Assembly (NCBI GenBank): GCA_937896885.1
Contig: CALBNX010000001.1
Coordinates: 1 to 23,202 of the forward strand
Source: an uncultured Clostridia bacterium
GTDB lineage: Bacteria; Bacillota; Clostridia; Oscillospirales; Acutalibacteraceae
Reading direction: 5' to 3'
Length of the DNA stretch: 23,202 bases
The position numbers and the translations under genes were made by a program. Under the pieces are notes generated by a model. The model saw only the letters and a program-made list of their open reading frames with translations. It did not search any database and was not told the origin of the DNA. This document shows, one piece after another, positions 16,515 to 23,202 of this stretch. The stretch's first letter is position 1; each line of letters begins with the position of its first letter.

Positions 16515-17800
16515 TTGTTTATTAATTTTTCAACATCTGAAAGCTTAATGCGTTTTGATATGATAAAGGTTTTGCGTTTTTGCCTGCCTTTATCAGTATT
16601 ATACTTACCACTTTGTTTTTCTTCTGGTGAGAAAATTCCATAAGAAGATGTGACAATTGTGCCGTCTTTTAACACCACATTACCGCAATATCCCGTATCT
16701 GCATTTGCGACGATTGACGGTTTGTTCTGGTGGTCAAGATATGTATGAGCAATTTTTATTCTGTATTGACCTTCTGTTCCGTTTTTAAGGTCATCATAAG
16801 TGCCAACCCATGCAACCCAACCTTCAGAATACCATTTCTTTTCGCCACCAAGTTTTCGCATCTTTTTAACACGCTTACGGTCACGCTCAATTGAACGGAA
16901 TGTGATGAAAAGTCGTCCGTCGTCAGTATATTCTGCTTTATGACGCTCACCATTGAGTGCAAATGGTGCTTCAACCGGTCTTGACCAAGTCTTGCCTTCA
17001 TCATTTGAGAAAATAAGAAGACTTGTGCAAGTCTTTTTATTGCAACGAGCAATCAAACAAAGTTCGTCACCTTTACCACAATCTGAACGGATGCATTCAA
17101 CCTCGCAGACACCTGCATAGGTTTCAATGTCACGATATTCTGACAAATATGGCTCAGGTTTTGACCAAGTATAATCGCCATTCTCATTGAATGTGAGAAT
17201 GGTTTTATAATTTATAAATCTGTGGTCATGGAAAATGCCCATCCATTTATCAACAAACTCACCTTTTTCTTTAAGACGAGTAAGTGATGCCATTGCAACA
17301 ATGGGGATTATCGGCATTTCACTATCGTTATCCCAAAAGCGTTTAAACTCTGTCCAAGTTTTACCCTCATCAAGAGAAATTGAACTGTTAAATCCACCGG
17401 GAGTTGACATTCCCGGCCACTTTGAGTTTGCAGAGATTAAAATCATTTTTTTTTCACCATTTGTAAACTCTAAACGATATACAGTTGGAGTTTCAAGAGA
17501 TTTCTCCCAAGAAACTGGTGGATTTTCAATCTCTTTATTGTAAGAAACCCCACCATCATCACTGATTTTTGAGAGCACTGCACCCTTGCCGTGTCCTTTT
17601 GGGTAAAATGTTAAAATATCACCATTATTAAGAAGCACAGAGTCCGGATGCCCCAAATACCCTGTGCTGTCGTCAATTATAGTATTTTCAAAAAGGTATT
17701 CTAATTCTTCAGGTGTGTTTTGAGGCTTGATGCTCAAATCCACCTGAGGAATATTGTAATACCCTGTTTTTTTAGGAAAAGGAGTTTTTTTGAAAAACAT
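16511..17800 (-). CDS. sialidase-like Asp-box (BNR) protein, no signal peptide
   Basis: A 429-residue protein of the six-bladed sialidase fold. Asp-box repeats are seen: SLDEGKTW at 142-149, SNDEGKTW at 265-272 and a weaker SDDGGVSY at 80-87. Candidate active-site residues include the arginines in IARCNKK and TFRSIERDRKR, the ETPTVYR segment near 103-109, and YCGNVVLKDGTIV close to the C-terminus. The usual sialidase FRIP motif is absent, so activity on sialic acid is unproven; it could belong to another exo-glycosidase family with this fold. It lacks a secretion signal, so it would act on imported glycans in the cytoplasm. It follows the ROK kinase by 2 bases (same operon), suggesting that it releases a sugar which the kinase phosphorylates. 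Confidence 0.8.
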   Translation of the reverse strand: MFFKKTPFPKKTGYYNIPQVDLSIKPQNTPEELEYLFENTIIDDSTGYLGHPDSVLLNNGDILTFYPKGHGKGAVLSKISDDGGVSYNKEIENPPVSWEKSLETPTVYRLEFTNGEKKMILISANSKWPGMSTPGGFNSSISLDEGKTWTEFKRFWDNDSEMPIIPIVAMASLTRLKEKGEFVDKWMGIFHDHRFINYKTILTFNENGDYTWSKPEPYLSEYRDIETYAGVCEVECIRSDCGKGDELCLIARCNKKTCTSLLIFSNDEGKTWSRPVEAPFALNGERHKAEYTDDGRLFITFRSIERDRKRVKKMRKLGGEKKWYSEGWVAWVGTYDDLKNGTEGQYRIKIAHTYLDHQNKPSIVANADTGYCGNVVLKDGTIVTSSYGIFSPEEKQSGKYNTDKGRQKRKTFIISKRIKLSDVEKLINN

Positions 17801-17802
17801 AA

Positions 17803-18708
17803 TTATTTATCCCAAATCTTTAATCTTTCACTTGCAAGCCAAGCAGCACCAAGCATACCTGCTTTGTTGCCAAGCTTTGCTTTTTCAATTTTTACGTGCT
17901 TATAGTTTGGTTCAAGCTGTGCATTAACTTTATGACGGATATGACCAAGAAGTAAATCTTCTGACATAATACCACCACCAAGGACGATAAGGCTTGGATT
18001 GAAGATATAGCAAAGGTTACGAAGTCCCAATGCAATTTCGTCTTCCCAATTATCCATTTCTTCAATGATAACAGGATTTTTAAGATTTTCTTCCATAAAA
18101 ATCTCTCTGCCGTTCATCTTTTTACCCATACGGTCTGAAACTGATTTTGTAAAAACACGACAAGCAGCATAAGCTTCGTAGCAACCAATTCTACCGCAAG
18201 TGCAAGGTCTGCCGTCTTTATGAGTTGCCATATGGCCAAACTCACCACCTGCGAATTTTGAACCACGATAAACATCGCCGTTGATATAAATGCAACCACC
18301 AACGCCTGTACCATAAGTAAGGCAAAGGAAATCCTTCGCTCCTTTTGCTGCACCAAAATGTGCTTCACCAATTGCTGCACAGTTAACATCATTATCTACT
18401 GCAACAGGAACATTAAATATTTTTTCAAATGTGCCACGAAGGTCTGAATGGTTATAGTTTGGAATATTACCAACACCGTCGTGAATAACACCATTTTCAA
18501 AATCAACCTGACCTGCAGTTGAAATTCCTATTGCGTCATACTGACCTTCATATTCTCTAAGCTTTGATTCCATAGCATACATTACCATATTGTCAGTATC
18601 TTCAAATTCGTTTGTTGGAAATTCTTCTGAGAAAAGCACCTCAAAGTTTTCGTCAACTATACCAAATTTAATAGCTGTGCCACCAACATCAAAAGCGATA
18701 ATTTTCAT
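17803..18708 (-). CDS. ROK-family sugar kinase
   Basis: A 301-residue cytosolic kinase of the ROK family (glucokinase, N-acetylmannosamine kinase, fructokinase relatives). Visible elements: ATP-phosphate loop DVGGT at 7-11, catalytic Asp in VDNDVN (D107), ATP-binding TYGTGVGGCI near 131-140, sugar-contact GGEFGH at 154-159, and a zinc site made of H159 with CTCGRIGC (C169, C171, C176). There is no N-terminal HTH, so it is a kinase and not a ROK repressor. The substrate is not readable by eye; the co-transcribed sialidase-like gene makes an amino sugar or hexose plausible. Strong SD AAGGAG 8 bases before the ATG. First gene of a two-gene operon. Confidence 0.93.
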   Translation of the reverse strand: MKIIAFDVGGTAIKFGIVDENFEVLFSEEFPTNEFEDTDNMVMYAMESKLREYEGQYDAIGISTAGQVDFENGVIHDGVGNIPNYNHSDLRGTFEKIFNVPVAVDNDVNCAAIGEAHFGAAKGAKDFLCLTYGTGVGGCIYINGDVYRGSKFAGGEFGHMATHKDGRPCTCGRIGCYEAYAACRVFTKSVSDRMGKKMNGREIFMEENLKNPVIIEEMDNWEDEIALGLRNLCYIFNPSLIVLGGGIMSEDLLLGHIRHKVNAQLEPNYKHVKIEKAKLGNKAGMLGAAWLASERLKIWDK

Positions 18709-18747
18709 AATTTCGTCTCCTTGTTATATGATTACATTTACAAGTTA

Positions 18748-18770
18748 TATATAATTAAATTAATTATATA
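18748..18770. promoter_or_regulatory. perfect palindrome over the -10/start region, candidate operator
   Basis: TATATAATTAA (18748-18758) and TTAATTATATA (18760-18770) are exact reverse complements around a single A (18759). The palindrome covers the -10 hexamer and predicted start of the ROK operon, where a repressor would act. It contains only A and T in an AT-rich gap, so chance is a real alternative. Confidence 0.45.
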
Positions 18771-18791
18771 GCATTTTTCTCTCTTTGACAA
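18763..18791 (-). promoter_or_regulatory. sigma-A promoter of the ROK-sialidase-like operon
   Basis: On the minus strand TTGTCA (plus 18786-18791), a 17-bp spacer and a perfect TATAAT (plus 18763-18768) stand 55 bases upstream of the ATG. The match to consensus is 11 of 12. This is the best promoter in the window. Confidence 0.78.
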
Positions 18792-18877
18792 TAACTAAAT
18801 GAAAAATTTCTTGATTATATTGTATGTCAAAATAGTTCTCTCTTTTTTGTATAAAATGTTAATTTTTCAAAATCTAC

Positions 18878-18906
18878 TTGTATATTTATTTAAAATAGTA
18901 TAAAAT
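18878..18906 (+). promoter_or_regulatory. weak candidate promoter of the foldase gene
   Basis: TTGTAT (18878-18883), a 17-bp spacer and TAAAAT (18901-18906). The -35 match is poor. A 12-bp palindrome TACATTAATGTA (18910-18921) follows near the expected start. The 18709-18994 gap holds no gene that I can see. Confidence 0.3.
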
Positions 18907-18994
18907 AAGTACATTAATGTAAAAAAGTATACCTATTTTATTATTGCTTTTTTATTTAATCTTAAAATAAAGATATGTAAAGGTGGTTTTTCCT

Positions 18995-20719
18995 ATGGAA
19001 AACAACAAGTCTCAGGCTGAGATTTATCGTGAAGAGCGCAAAGCCAGACTCGCAAAAGAAGCAGAGAAAAAGGCTAAGAAATCTCCACAACTCTCAAAGA
19101 CAAAGAAGGTTGTAGGTAAGGTTATTGCTATTGTTCTTGCTGTTGCAATCGGTATTGGCGCATTTGGTGGAATTCTCAATTTCTTCGGTATTCCACAAAA
19201 AGTTATAAAAATTAATGTAAAAGACACTGCTTGCAGTTTCACAGTTGCAGAGTTTAACTTCTTCTATTTCAATATATGGAACAATCTCTGCTCAACAGCT
19301 CAACAATATGCATACTATGGTATGGATATGGGATATGACCACACAAAGTCACCTTCTAAGCAGGAGTTAACAAAAGAAACTGCTGAAACAATCGGTATTG
19401 ACTTTGATGCAGTTGGCGTTGAAGAACCAACCTGGTCAGACGCTATAAGATACCTTGCAACAAATCAACTTGTTGAGATTAAATATTTCTCTTCATTAGC
19501 AGAAAAAGAAGGTCTCAAACTTACAGAAGATGATACAAAGGAAATCGATTCAGCAATCGATTCATACCGTACAACAGCGAAAGAAAGTGACTATTCTCTT
19601 GACAGATGGTTCCGCACACAAATCGGTAACGGTGTCAACGAAAAGGTTTTCCGTCAGGTTTATGAAGAGCAGTTGCTTGCACAGAAATATTTTGAAAAGT
19701 TTGAAGCAGATACTACTGCAGCAATCACAGAAGCTCAAATTAATGACAAGTATAATGCTGATAAAGACAACTTTGACCTTGTAGATATCAGATATTATTC
19801 TTTCTCAACAAAAGCTCCTACTATTGCTGACGATGCTACAGCTGAAGAAAAAGATGCAGCAACAAAGAAAGCACAGGCTGAAACAAAAGCGAAAGCTGAT
19901 GCATTCCTTGCAGCTGTTAAAGACGAAACAACATTCATTGCAGAAGCTAAAAAAGCAATTTTGACTGCTGACAACAAGAGTACAAAAGACCCTGATGAAG
20001 TTACAGATTATAGCGATGCTACATATGCTGAACTTGAACAGTATGGCGCAGAAGCAGCAAAATGGGCTTACGATGATGCTCGTCAAGTTGGCGACAAAGC
20101 TGTAATTGACCTTGGCGATGGTAATTATGCCGTTGTTTATATGGTTGCTGTTCCACACAAAGATGTGAGCACATATTCACACGCTGTTCGTCATATTCTT
20201 GTTGCTTTCCCAACAGATGAAGAAACAGGCGAAACAAAGGAAATCACAGATGCTGAAAAAGCAACATATAAAGCGAAAGCACAAGCTATTCTTGATGAAT
20301 ATCTCAAAAACCCAACAGAAGAAAACTTTGCAAACCTTGCAAAAACTAAAACAGAAGACCCAGGTTCAAAAGACAATGGTGGTCTTTATGAAGACTTAAA
20401 TGCAAGCACAAGTTTTGTTCAACCTTTCAAAGATTGGTATCTTGATGCAAGCCGTAAAGCTGGCGACACAGGAATTGTTGAATCAGATTACGGTTATCAT
20501 GTAATGTACTATTCAAAGGCAACTGGTGTTACTTGGTCAGAAAATGTTAAATCAATAATTCTCAGCGAAGCAGTTCAAAAACTCTATTCAGAAAACGTTG
20601 ATGTTATTACAAATTCAATCAAGGCTGATTCACTTGTGTTAAAATGGGCGGTAAGTGCTGAAACAAAGCACATTGAAAAACTTCTTGCTTATTCAGCATC
20701 AAATTCATCAGCTCAATAA
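18995..20719 (+). CDS. membrane-anchored parvulin-type peptidyl-prolyl isomerase (PrsA/SurA-like foldase)
   Basis: A 574-residue extracytoplasmic foldase. ATG 18995 is chosen because AAGGTGG lies 8 bases upstream; the GTG at 18983 falls inside that SD. A charged, Lys/Ala/Glu-rich cytoplasmic helix (about 6-35) precedes one membrane helix (about 39-64), and the rest lies outside. A SurA_N-like helical region follows (WSDAIRYLATNQLVEIKYFSSLAEKEGLKL). An Ala/Lys/Glu-rich segment at about 273-310 is probably a linker or coiled coil. The PpiC domain is at about 392-507, with VRHILVAF, FANLAKTKTEDPGSKDNGGLY and ESDYGYHVMYYSK. It is a signal-anchor protein with no lipobox, unlike Bacillus PrsA. Expected to help secreted proteins fold. 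Single gene with its own terminator. Confidence 0.9.
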   Translation: MENNKSQAEIYREERKARLAKEAEKKAKKSPQLSKTKKVVGKVIAIVLAVAIGIGAFGGILNFFGIPQKVIKINVKDTACSFTVAEFNFFYFNIWNNLCSTAQQYAYYGMDMGYDHTKSPSKQELTKETAETIGIDFDAVGVEEPTWSDAIRYLATNQLVEIKYFSSLAEKEGLKLTEDDTKEIDSAIDSYRTTAKESDYSLDRWFRTQIGNGVNEKVFRQVYEEQLLAQKYFEKFEADTTAAITEAQINDKYNADKDNFDLVDIRYYSFSTKAPTIADDATAEEKDAATKKAQAETKAKADAFLAAVKDETTFIAEAKKAILTADNKSTKDPDEVTDYSDATYAELEQYGAEAAKWAYDDARQVGDKAVIDLGDGNYAVVYMVAVPHKDVSTYSHAVRHILVAFPTDEETGETKEITDAEKATYKAKAQAILDEYLKNPTEENFANLAKTKTEDPGSKDNGGLYEDLNASTSFVQPFKDWYLDASRKAGDTGIVESDYGYHVMYYSKATGVTWSENVKSIILSEAVQKLYSENVDVITNSIKADSLVLKWAVSAETKHIEKLLAYSASNSSAQ

Positions 20720-20729
20720 TAAAAACATT

Positions 20730-20757
20730 AAATCCCCGCATTAGCGGGGATTTTTTT
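20730..20757 (+). terminator. strong intrinsic terminator of the foldase gene
   Basis: AAATCCCCGC (20730-20739) and GCGGGGATTT (20744-20753) pair perfectly around an ATTA loop, with an uninterrupted T7 run ending at 20757. It begins 10 bases after the stop. Confidence 0.95.
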
Positions 20758-20764
20758 ATAAAAT

Positions 20765-20798
20765 AAAAAGTAGGGATGAATCGTCACCTCTACTTTTT
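20765..20798 (-). terminator. terminator of the phosphoesterase gene, bidirectional-looking
   Basis: AAAAAGTAG (20765-20773) pairs with CTACTTTTT (20790-20798), extended inward by GG/CT and TGA/TCA with one mismatch and an ATCG loop. T-rich sequence follows on the minus strand. It lies 10 bases after the phosphoesterase stop and 8 bases from the foldase terminator, so the convergent genes each have their own. Confidence 0.82.
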
Positions 20799-20808
20799 TC
20801 TATATGTT

Positions 20809-21936
20809 TTATTTCTTTTTCTTAATTATTTTTCTTGCAGTTACAAGTCCTACTGTTGCGACTATTCCTGCAACAGCACCTTTGATTAATGGCATTGCGG
20901 CGTCAAAGCTATTTGGTGCATAAGTGTATGCATTATAACGAATTTTCTTTTCTACCTTGAAATCGGGCAAATCTTTAATCTCGATTGTTGTTGTTTCAAA
21001 GTTCTTTACGTCATTTTCATCAAAATCGAAAATGCGTACTCCCCTTTTATCTGCAGGACCGTAAACATTGAATCCGCAACCTTGAGTATAGCCCATTTTC
21101 ATACCCTTATATTCGCCCATAAATGAGTTGTTATGGTCGTGACCAAAGAACATAGCAAACACATCACCTTTTTCATTAAGAGCATCAAATTCGCCAGTAT
21201 TCACTTCAGGTGTCGCAGGTGTTTCCCACACGAAAGAACGGTCATTGATTACGCAACATTCGGGGTTCAAGTCAAAGAACTTGCCCGCATGGTCACGATA
21301 ACCCGTTGCTACGCCTTTTTTCTTTGGAACTTCCATAAGCAAATTCCACATTTCAGGCACAGGAATATGCTGAAACATAATTGTTGGCACATAGTCACCA
21401 TGTTTTTCTTTAAGGTCATCACGAAGACCTTTATACCATTCGATTTGTCCTTCTGAAACGGGGCTACATCTACCATTGAGACTCATTGAAAGGCTATCAA
21501 TCAAAAGCACATTGAGTTTTGGCTCACCGTCTTCACCCATAACGAGAAGATTGTGGTTGCAATAGCCATCAATAGTATCATCGGCATTAAATGCAAGACA
21601 GTTTTCGTGTTGTTTATAGAGTTCTAACTGTTGTTCTTTGTTTGCAGCACATTGGTCGTCGTGGTTACCGAATACAAATGTAAAAGGCACTCCCATTTCG
21701 TCAAGTGGCTTCAAAAGATTATCAATTGCAATCTTCGGGTTCGCTTTTCTGTCACCAATATTGAATGTGATGCCATAACCTTTTAACTGGTCACCGCTGA
21801 ACACAACCAAATCAGGTTTTGCCTTTTTAAGCGCACAACGAATGAAGTTCACGGTGTCAGGTGAAGTCCAACTAGTATCTTGTGTATCAGCAATCTGCAT
21901 TATTCTAAATTTTCCATTATTAAATTTAAGTTCCAT
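20809..21936 (-). CDS. calcineurin-like metallophosphoesterase with C-terminal membrane tail
   Basis: A 375-residue metallophosphoesterase. Dinuclear-metal motifs are present in order: IADTQ at 15-19 (motif I, normally DxH, here D17-x-Q19), FSGDQ at 46-50 (GD), FGNHDD at 89-94 (GNHD), FQHIPVPE near 193 and GHDHN near 266. Replacement of the first His by Gln occurs in some Dcr2-like members, so activity may be kept, but the metal site is altered. The last 30 residues contain a hydrophobic helix (about 345-367) ending in KKKK. There is no N-terminal signal, so the enzyme looks tail-anchored with an ambiguous topology. Substrate is unknown. SD GGTGAT is 3 bases before the ATG. Monocistronic, with its own promoter and terminator. 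Confidence 0.87.
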   Translation of the reverse strand: MELKFNNGKFRIMQIADTQDTSWTSPDTVNFIRCALKKAKPDLVVFSGDQLKGYGITFNIGDRKANPKIAIDNLLKPLDEMGVPFTFVFGNHDDQCAANKEQQLELYKQHENCLAFNADDTIDGYCNHNLLVMGEDGEPKLNVLLIDSLSMSLNGRCSPVSEGQIEWYKGLRDDLKEKHGDYVPTIMFQHIPVPEMWNLLMEVPKKKGVATGYRDHAGKFFDLNPECCVINDRSFVWETPATPEVNTGEFDALNEKGDVFAMFFGHDHNNSFMGEYKGMKMGYTQGCGFNVYGPADKRGVRIFDFDENDVKNFETTTIEIKDLPDFKVEKKIRYNAYTYAPNSFDAAMPLIKGAVAGIVATVGLVTARKIIKKKK

Positions 21937-21951
21937 AATATCACCAAAGGT

Positions 21952-21980
21952 ATTATAACAAAAACAACCACCTTATTCAA
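21952..21980 (-). promoter_or_regulatory. promoter of the phosphoesterase gene, inside the pckG terminator
   Basis: On the minus strand TTGAAT (plus 21975-21980), a 17-bp spacer and a perfect TATAAT (plus 21952-21957). The -35 occupies the loop and first stem bases of the pckG terminator hairpin. The predicted start near 21945 leaves a leader of only about 9 bases that begins at the SD. Confidence 0.6.
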
Positions 21981-21990
21981 GGTGGTTGTT
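21963..21990 (-). terminator. intrinsic terminator of the PEP carboxykinase gene
   Basis: AACAACCACCTT (21963-21974) and AAGGTGGTTGTT (21979-21990) form a perfect 12-bp stem with a 4-base loop. On the minus strand the second arm runs into TTTTTGTTAT. It starts 15 bases after the pckG stop. Confidence 0.88.
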
Positions 21991-22005
21991 CCATTATAAT
22001 TCAAC

Positions 22006-23202
22006 TTATTTAAGGTTTGCCTTAAGAGTTTCAAGCTCTGCTTTGAGTGTTTCAGGAAGCTTGTCGCCGAATTTTGCATAGAATTCTGCAATGCCTTCTG
22101 CTTCGTTTGCCCAAAGAGCCTTATCAACGTCAAGGATGCTTTCAAGTGATTCAAGTGTAACTTCACCTTCAAGACCTTCAATGTTGATGTCTTTAGCATA
22201 TGGAAGATAACCGATTGCTGTTTCTTGAGCATCTACTTCGCCTTCGCAACGCTTGATAATCCATTCAAGAACACGAAGGTTGTCACCAAAGCCTGGCCAC
22301 ATAAAGTTGCCTTCATCGTCTTTTCTGAACCAGTTAACATTGAAGATTTTTGGTGCTTTGTCAGCATCAAGAGTCTTACCAATGTCAATCCAGTGCTGCC
22401 AATAGTCACCCATATTGTAACCGCAGAATGGAAGCATAGCCATTGGGTCACGACGAACAACACCTACAGCACCTGCTGCAGCTGCTGTTGTTTCAGAAGC
22501 CATGATTGAACCAACGAATACACCGTGATTCCAGTCACGTGATTGATATACAAGTGGAGCAAGTTTTGCACGACGGCCACCGAATACGAAAGCTGAGATT
22601 GGAACACCTGCAGGATTTTCGAATTCAGAGCTGATGCAAGGACAGTTAACAGCAGGAGCTGTGAAACGGCTGTTTGGATGAGCAAGGTTTTTGCCTTCTG
22701 CTTTCCATTCAACACCGTTTGTTTCGATACCTGTCCATTCAACTGCATTTACAGGTGGGTTCTTGTCAAGACCTTCCCACCAAACTGTGTTATCGTCAAG
22801 GTTACGAGCAACGTTTGTGAAGATTGTGCCTTTCTTTGTTGAAGCAAGAGCATTTGGATTTGACTTAACGTTTGTACCAGGTGCAACACCGAAGAAACCG
22901 TTTTCTGGGTTGATAGCATAAAGTCTGCCGTCTGCGCCTTTTCTAATCCAAGAAATATCGTCACCTACGCACCATACTTTATAACCCTTTGCCTGATATC
23001 CTTCTGGTGGAATAAGCATTGCAAGGTTTGTTTTACCACAAGCTGATGGGAAAGCAGCACAGATATACTTAACTTCGCCCTGTGGATTTTCGATACCAAG
23101 AATGAGCATATGCTCAGCCTGCCAACCTTCGTTTTTACCCTGATATGAAGCAATACGAAGAGCAAAGCATTTTTTACCGAGAAGAACGTTTCCGCCGTAA
23201 CC
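22006..23202 (-). CDS. pckG: phosphoenolpyruvate carboxykinase (GTP), 5' end outside the window
   Basis: GTP-type PEPCK interconverting oxaloacetate + GTP and PEP + GDP + CO2. In gut anaerobes it often runs toward oxaloacetate. The frame is open to the right edge (GYGGNVLLGKKCFALRIAS...), so the ATG at 23109 is internal; 398 C-terminal residues of an expected roughly 600 are present. Visible motifs: GYGGN (PEP/oxaloacetate contact), EGWQAEHMLILG, the P-loop FPSACGKTN with the reactive cysteine, NPENGFFGVAPGTN (NTP and metal binding), HPNSRFTAP, and PISAFVFGGRR at the mobile lid region. These are GTP-type rather than ATP-type signatures. Cytosolic. A perfect hairpin terminator follows the stop. 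Confidence 0.96.
   Translation of the reverse strand, partial: GYGGNVLLGKKCFALRIASYQGKNEGWQAEHMLILGIENPQGEVKYICAAFPSACGKTNLAMLIPPEGYQAKGYKVWCVGDDISWIRKGADGRLYAINPENGFFGVAPGTNVKSNPNALASTKKGTIFTNVARNLDDNTVWWEGLDKNPPVNAVEWTGIETNGVEWKAEGKNLAHPNSRFTAPAVNCPCISSEFENPAGVPISAFVFGGRRAKLAPLVYQSRDWNHGVFVGSIMASETTAAAAGAVGVVRRDPMAMLPFCGYNMGDYWQHWIDIGKTLDADKAPKIFNVNWFRKDDEGNFMWPGFGDNLRVLEWIIKRCEGEVDAQETAIGYLPYAKDINIEGLEGEVTLESLESILDVDKALWANEAEGIAEFYAKFGDKLPETLKAELETLKANLK

Noticed and set aside
18910..18921. 12-bp palindrome TACATTAATGTA near the foldase promoter.
   Set aside because: Short and in very AT-rich DNA; likely by chance, so only mentioned with the promoter.
19805..20158. Long minus-strand open frames opposite the foldase, rich in Cys/Phe/Ser.
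   Set aside because: Antisense shadows of an Ala/Lys/Glu-rich coding region; no SD and implausible composition.
1..23202. Search for defence islands, CRISPR arrays, IS elements, phage genes, tRNAs or riboswitches.
   Set aside because: No regularly spaced repeats, transposase, integrase, tRNA-like or aptamer-like structures were found by eye; the region reads as ordinary chromosome.

Overview
The window reads as chromosomal DNA from a low-GC, endospore-forming member of the Clostridia, most likely an uncultured gut Oscillospiraceae- or Lachnospiraceae-type organism. The evidence is the AT-rich composition, the Shine-Dalgarno (SD) sites of the GGAGG and GGTGAT type, a complete gerA-type spore germination operon, a DUF421/DUF4363 pair, a GTP-dependent PEP carboxykinase and several carbohydrate-active enzymes. 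I see no rRNA, tRNA, transposase, phage gene or CRISPR array. Both ends cut through genes.

Layout. (1) 1-1178, plus: 3' part of a GH78-type alpha-L-rhamnosidase, then a terminator. (2) 8348 down to 1345, minus: a tight four-gene run, phosphohexomutase > NifU-like small Fe-S protein > GH38 alpha-mannosidase > glycerophosphodiester phosphodiesterase, ending in a hairpin. The 3' arm of that hairpin carries the SD of a fifth gene, an FAD oxidoreductase fused to a Rieske domain. (3) 8507-11672, plus: an uncharacterised signal-peptide/single-TM protein with its own terminator, then a membrane c-di-GMP protein with a degenerate GGDEF and an intact EAL domain. (4) 15382 down to 11669, minus: gerA-gerB-gerC type germinant receptor operon. 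Its GerC has no lipobox cysteine. (5) 15463-16514, plus: DUF421 and DUF4363 genes, divergent from the ger operon across a striking 20-bp-arm inverted repeat. (6) 18708 down to 16511, minus: ROK sugar kinase followed by a leaderless sialidase-like (Asp-box) protein, behind a near-consensus sigma-A promoter with a palindrome over its start region. (7) 18995-20719, plus: membrane-anchored parvulin-type foldase with a strong terminator. (8) 21936 down to 20809, minus: calcineurin-like phosphoesterase with a C-terminal membrane tail. Its predicted promoter is embedded in the terminator of (9), a 5'-truncated GTP-type PEP carboxykinase at 22006-23202.

Together the genes suggest a glycan-using spore-former. 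Mannosidase, rhamnosidase and the sialidase-like protein would release sugars, ROK kinase and phosphohexomutase would feed them into central metabolism, and PEPCK sits at the PEP/oxaloacetate node. The germination genes with DUF421/DUF4363 form a likely spore-envelope module. The most unusual signals are regulatory and architectural rather than a clear new defence or mobile system: the mirrored promoter/SD arms between gerA and DUF421, terminators overlapping the expression signals of the next gene, two convergent gene pairs overlapping by the same 4-bp CTAA/TTAG, the non-lipidated GerC, and a NifU-like protein inside a glycan operon. Functional calls come from reading motifs by eye; no database search was run.
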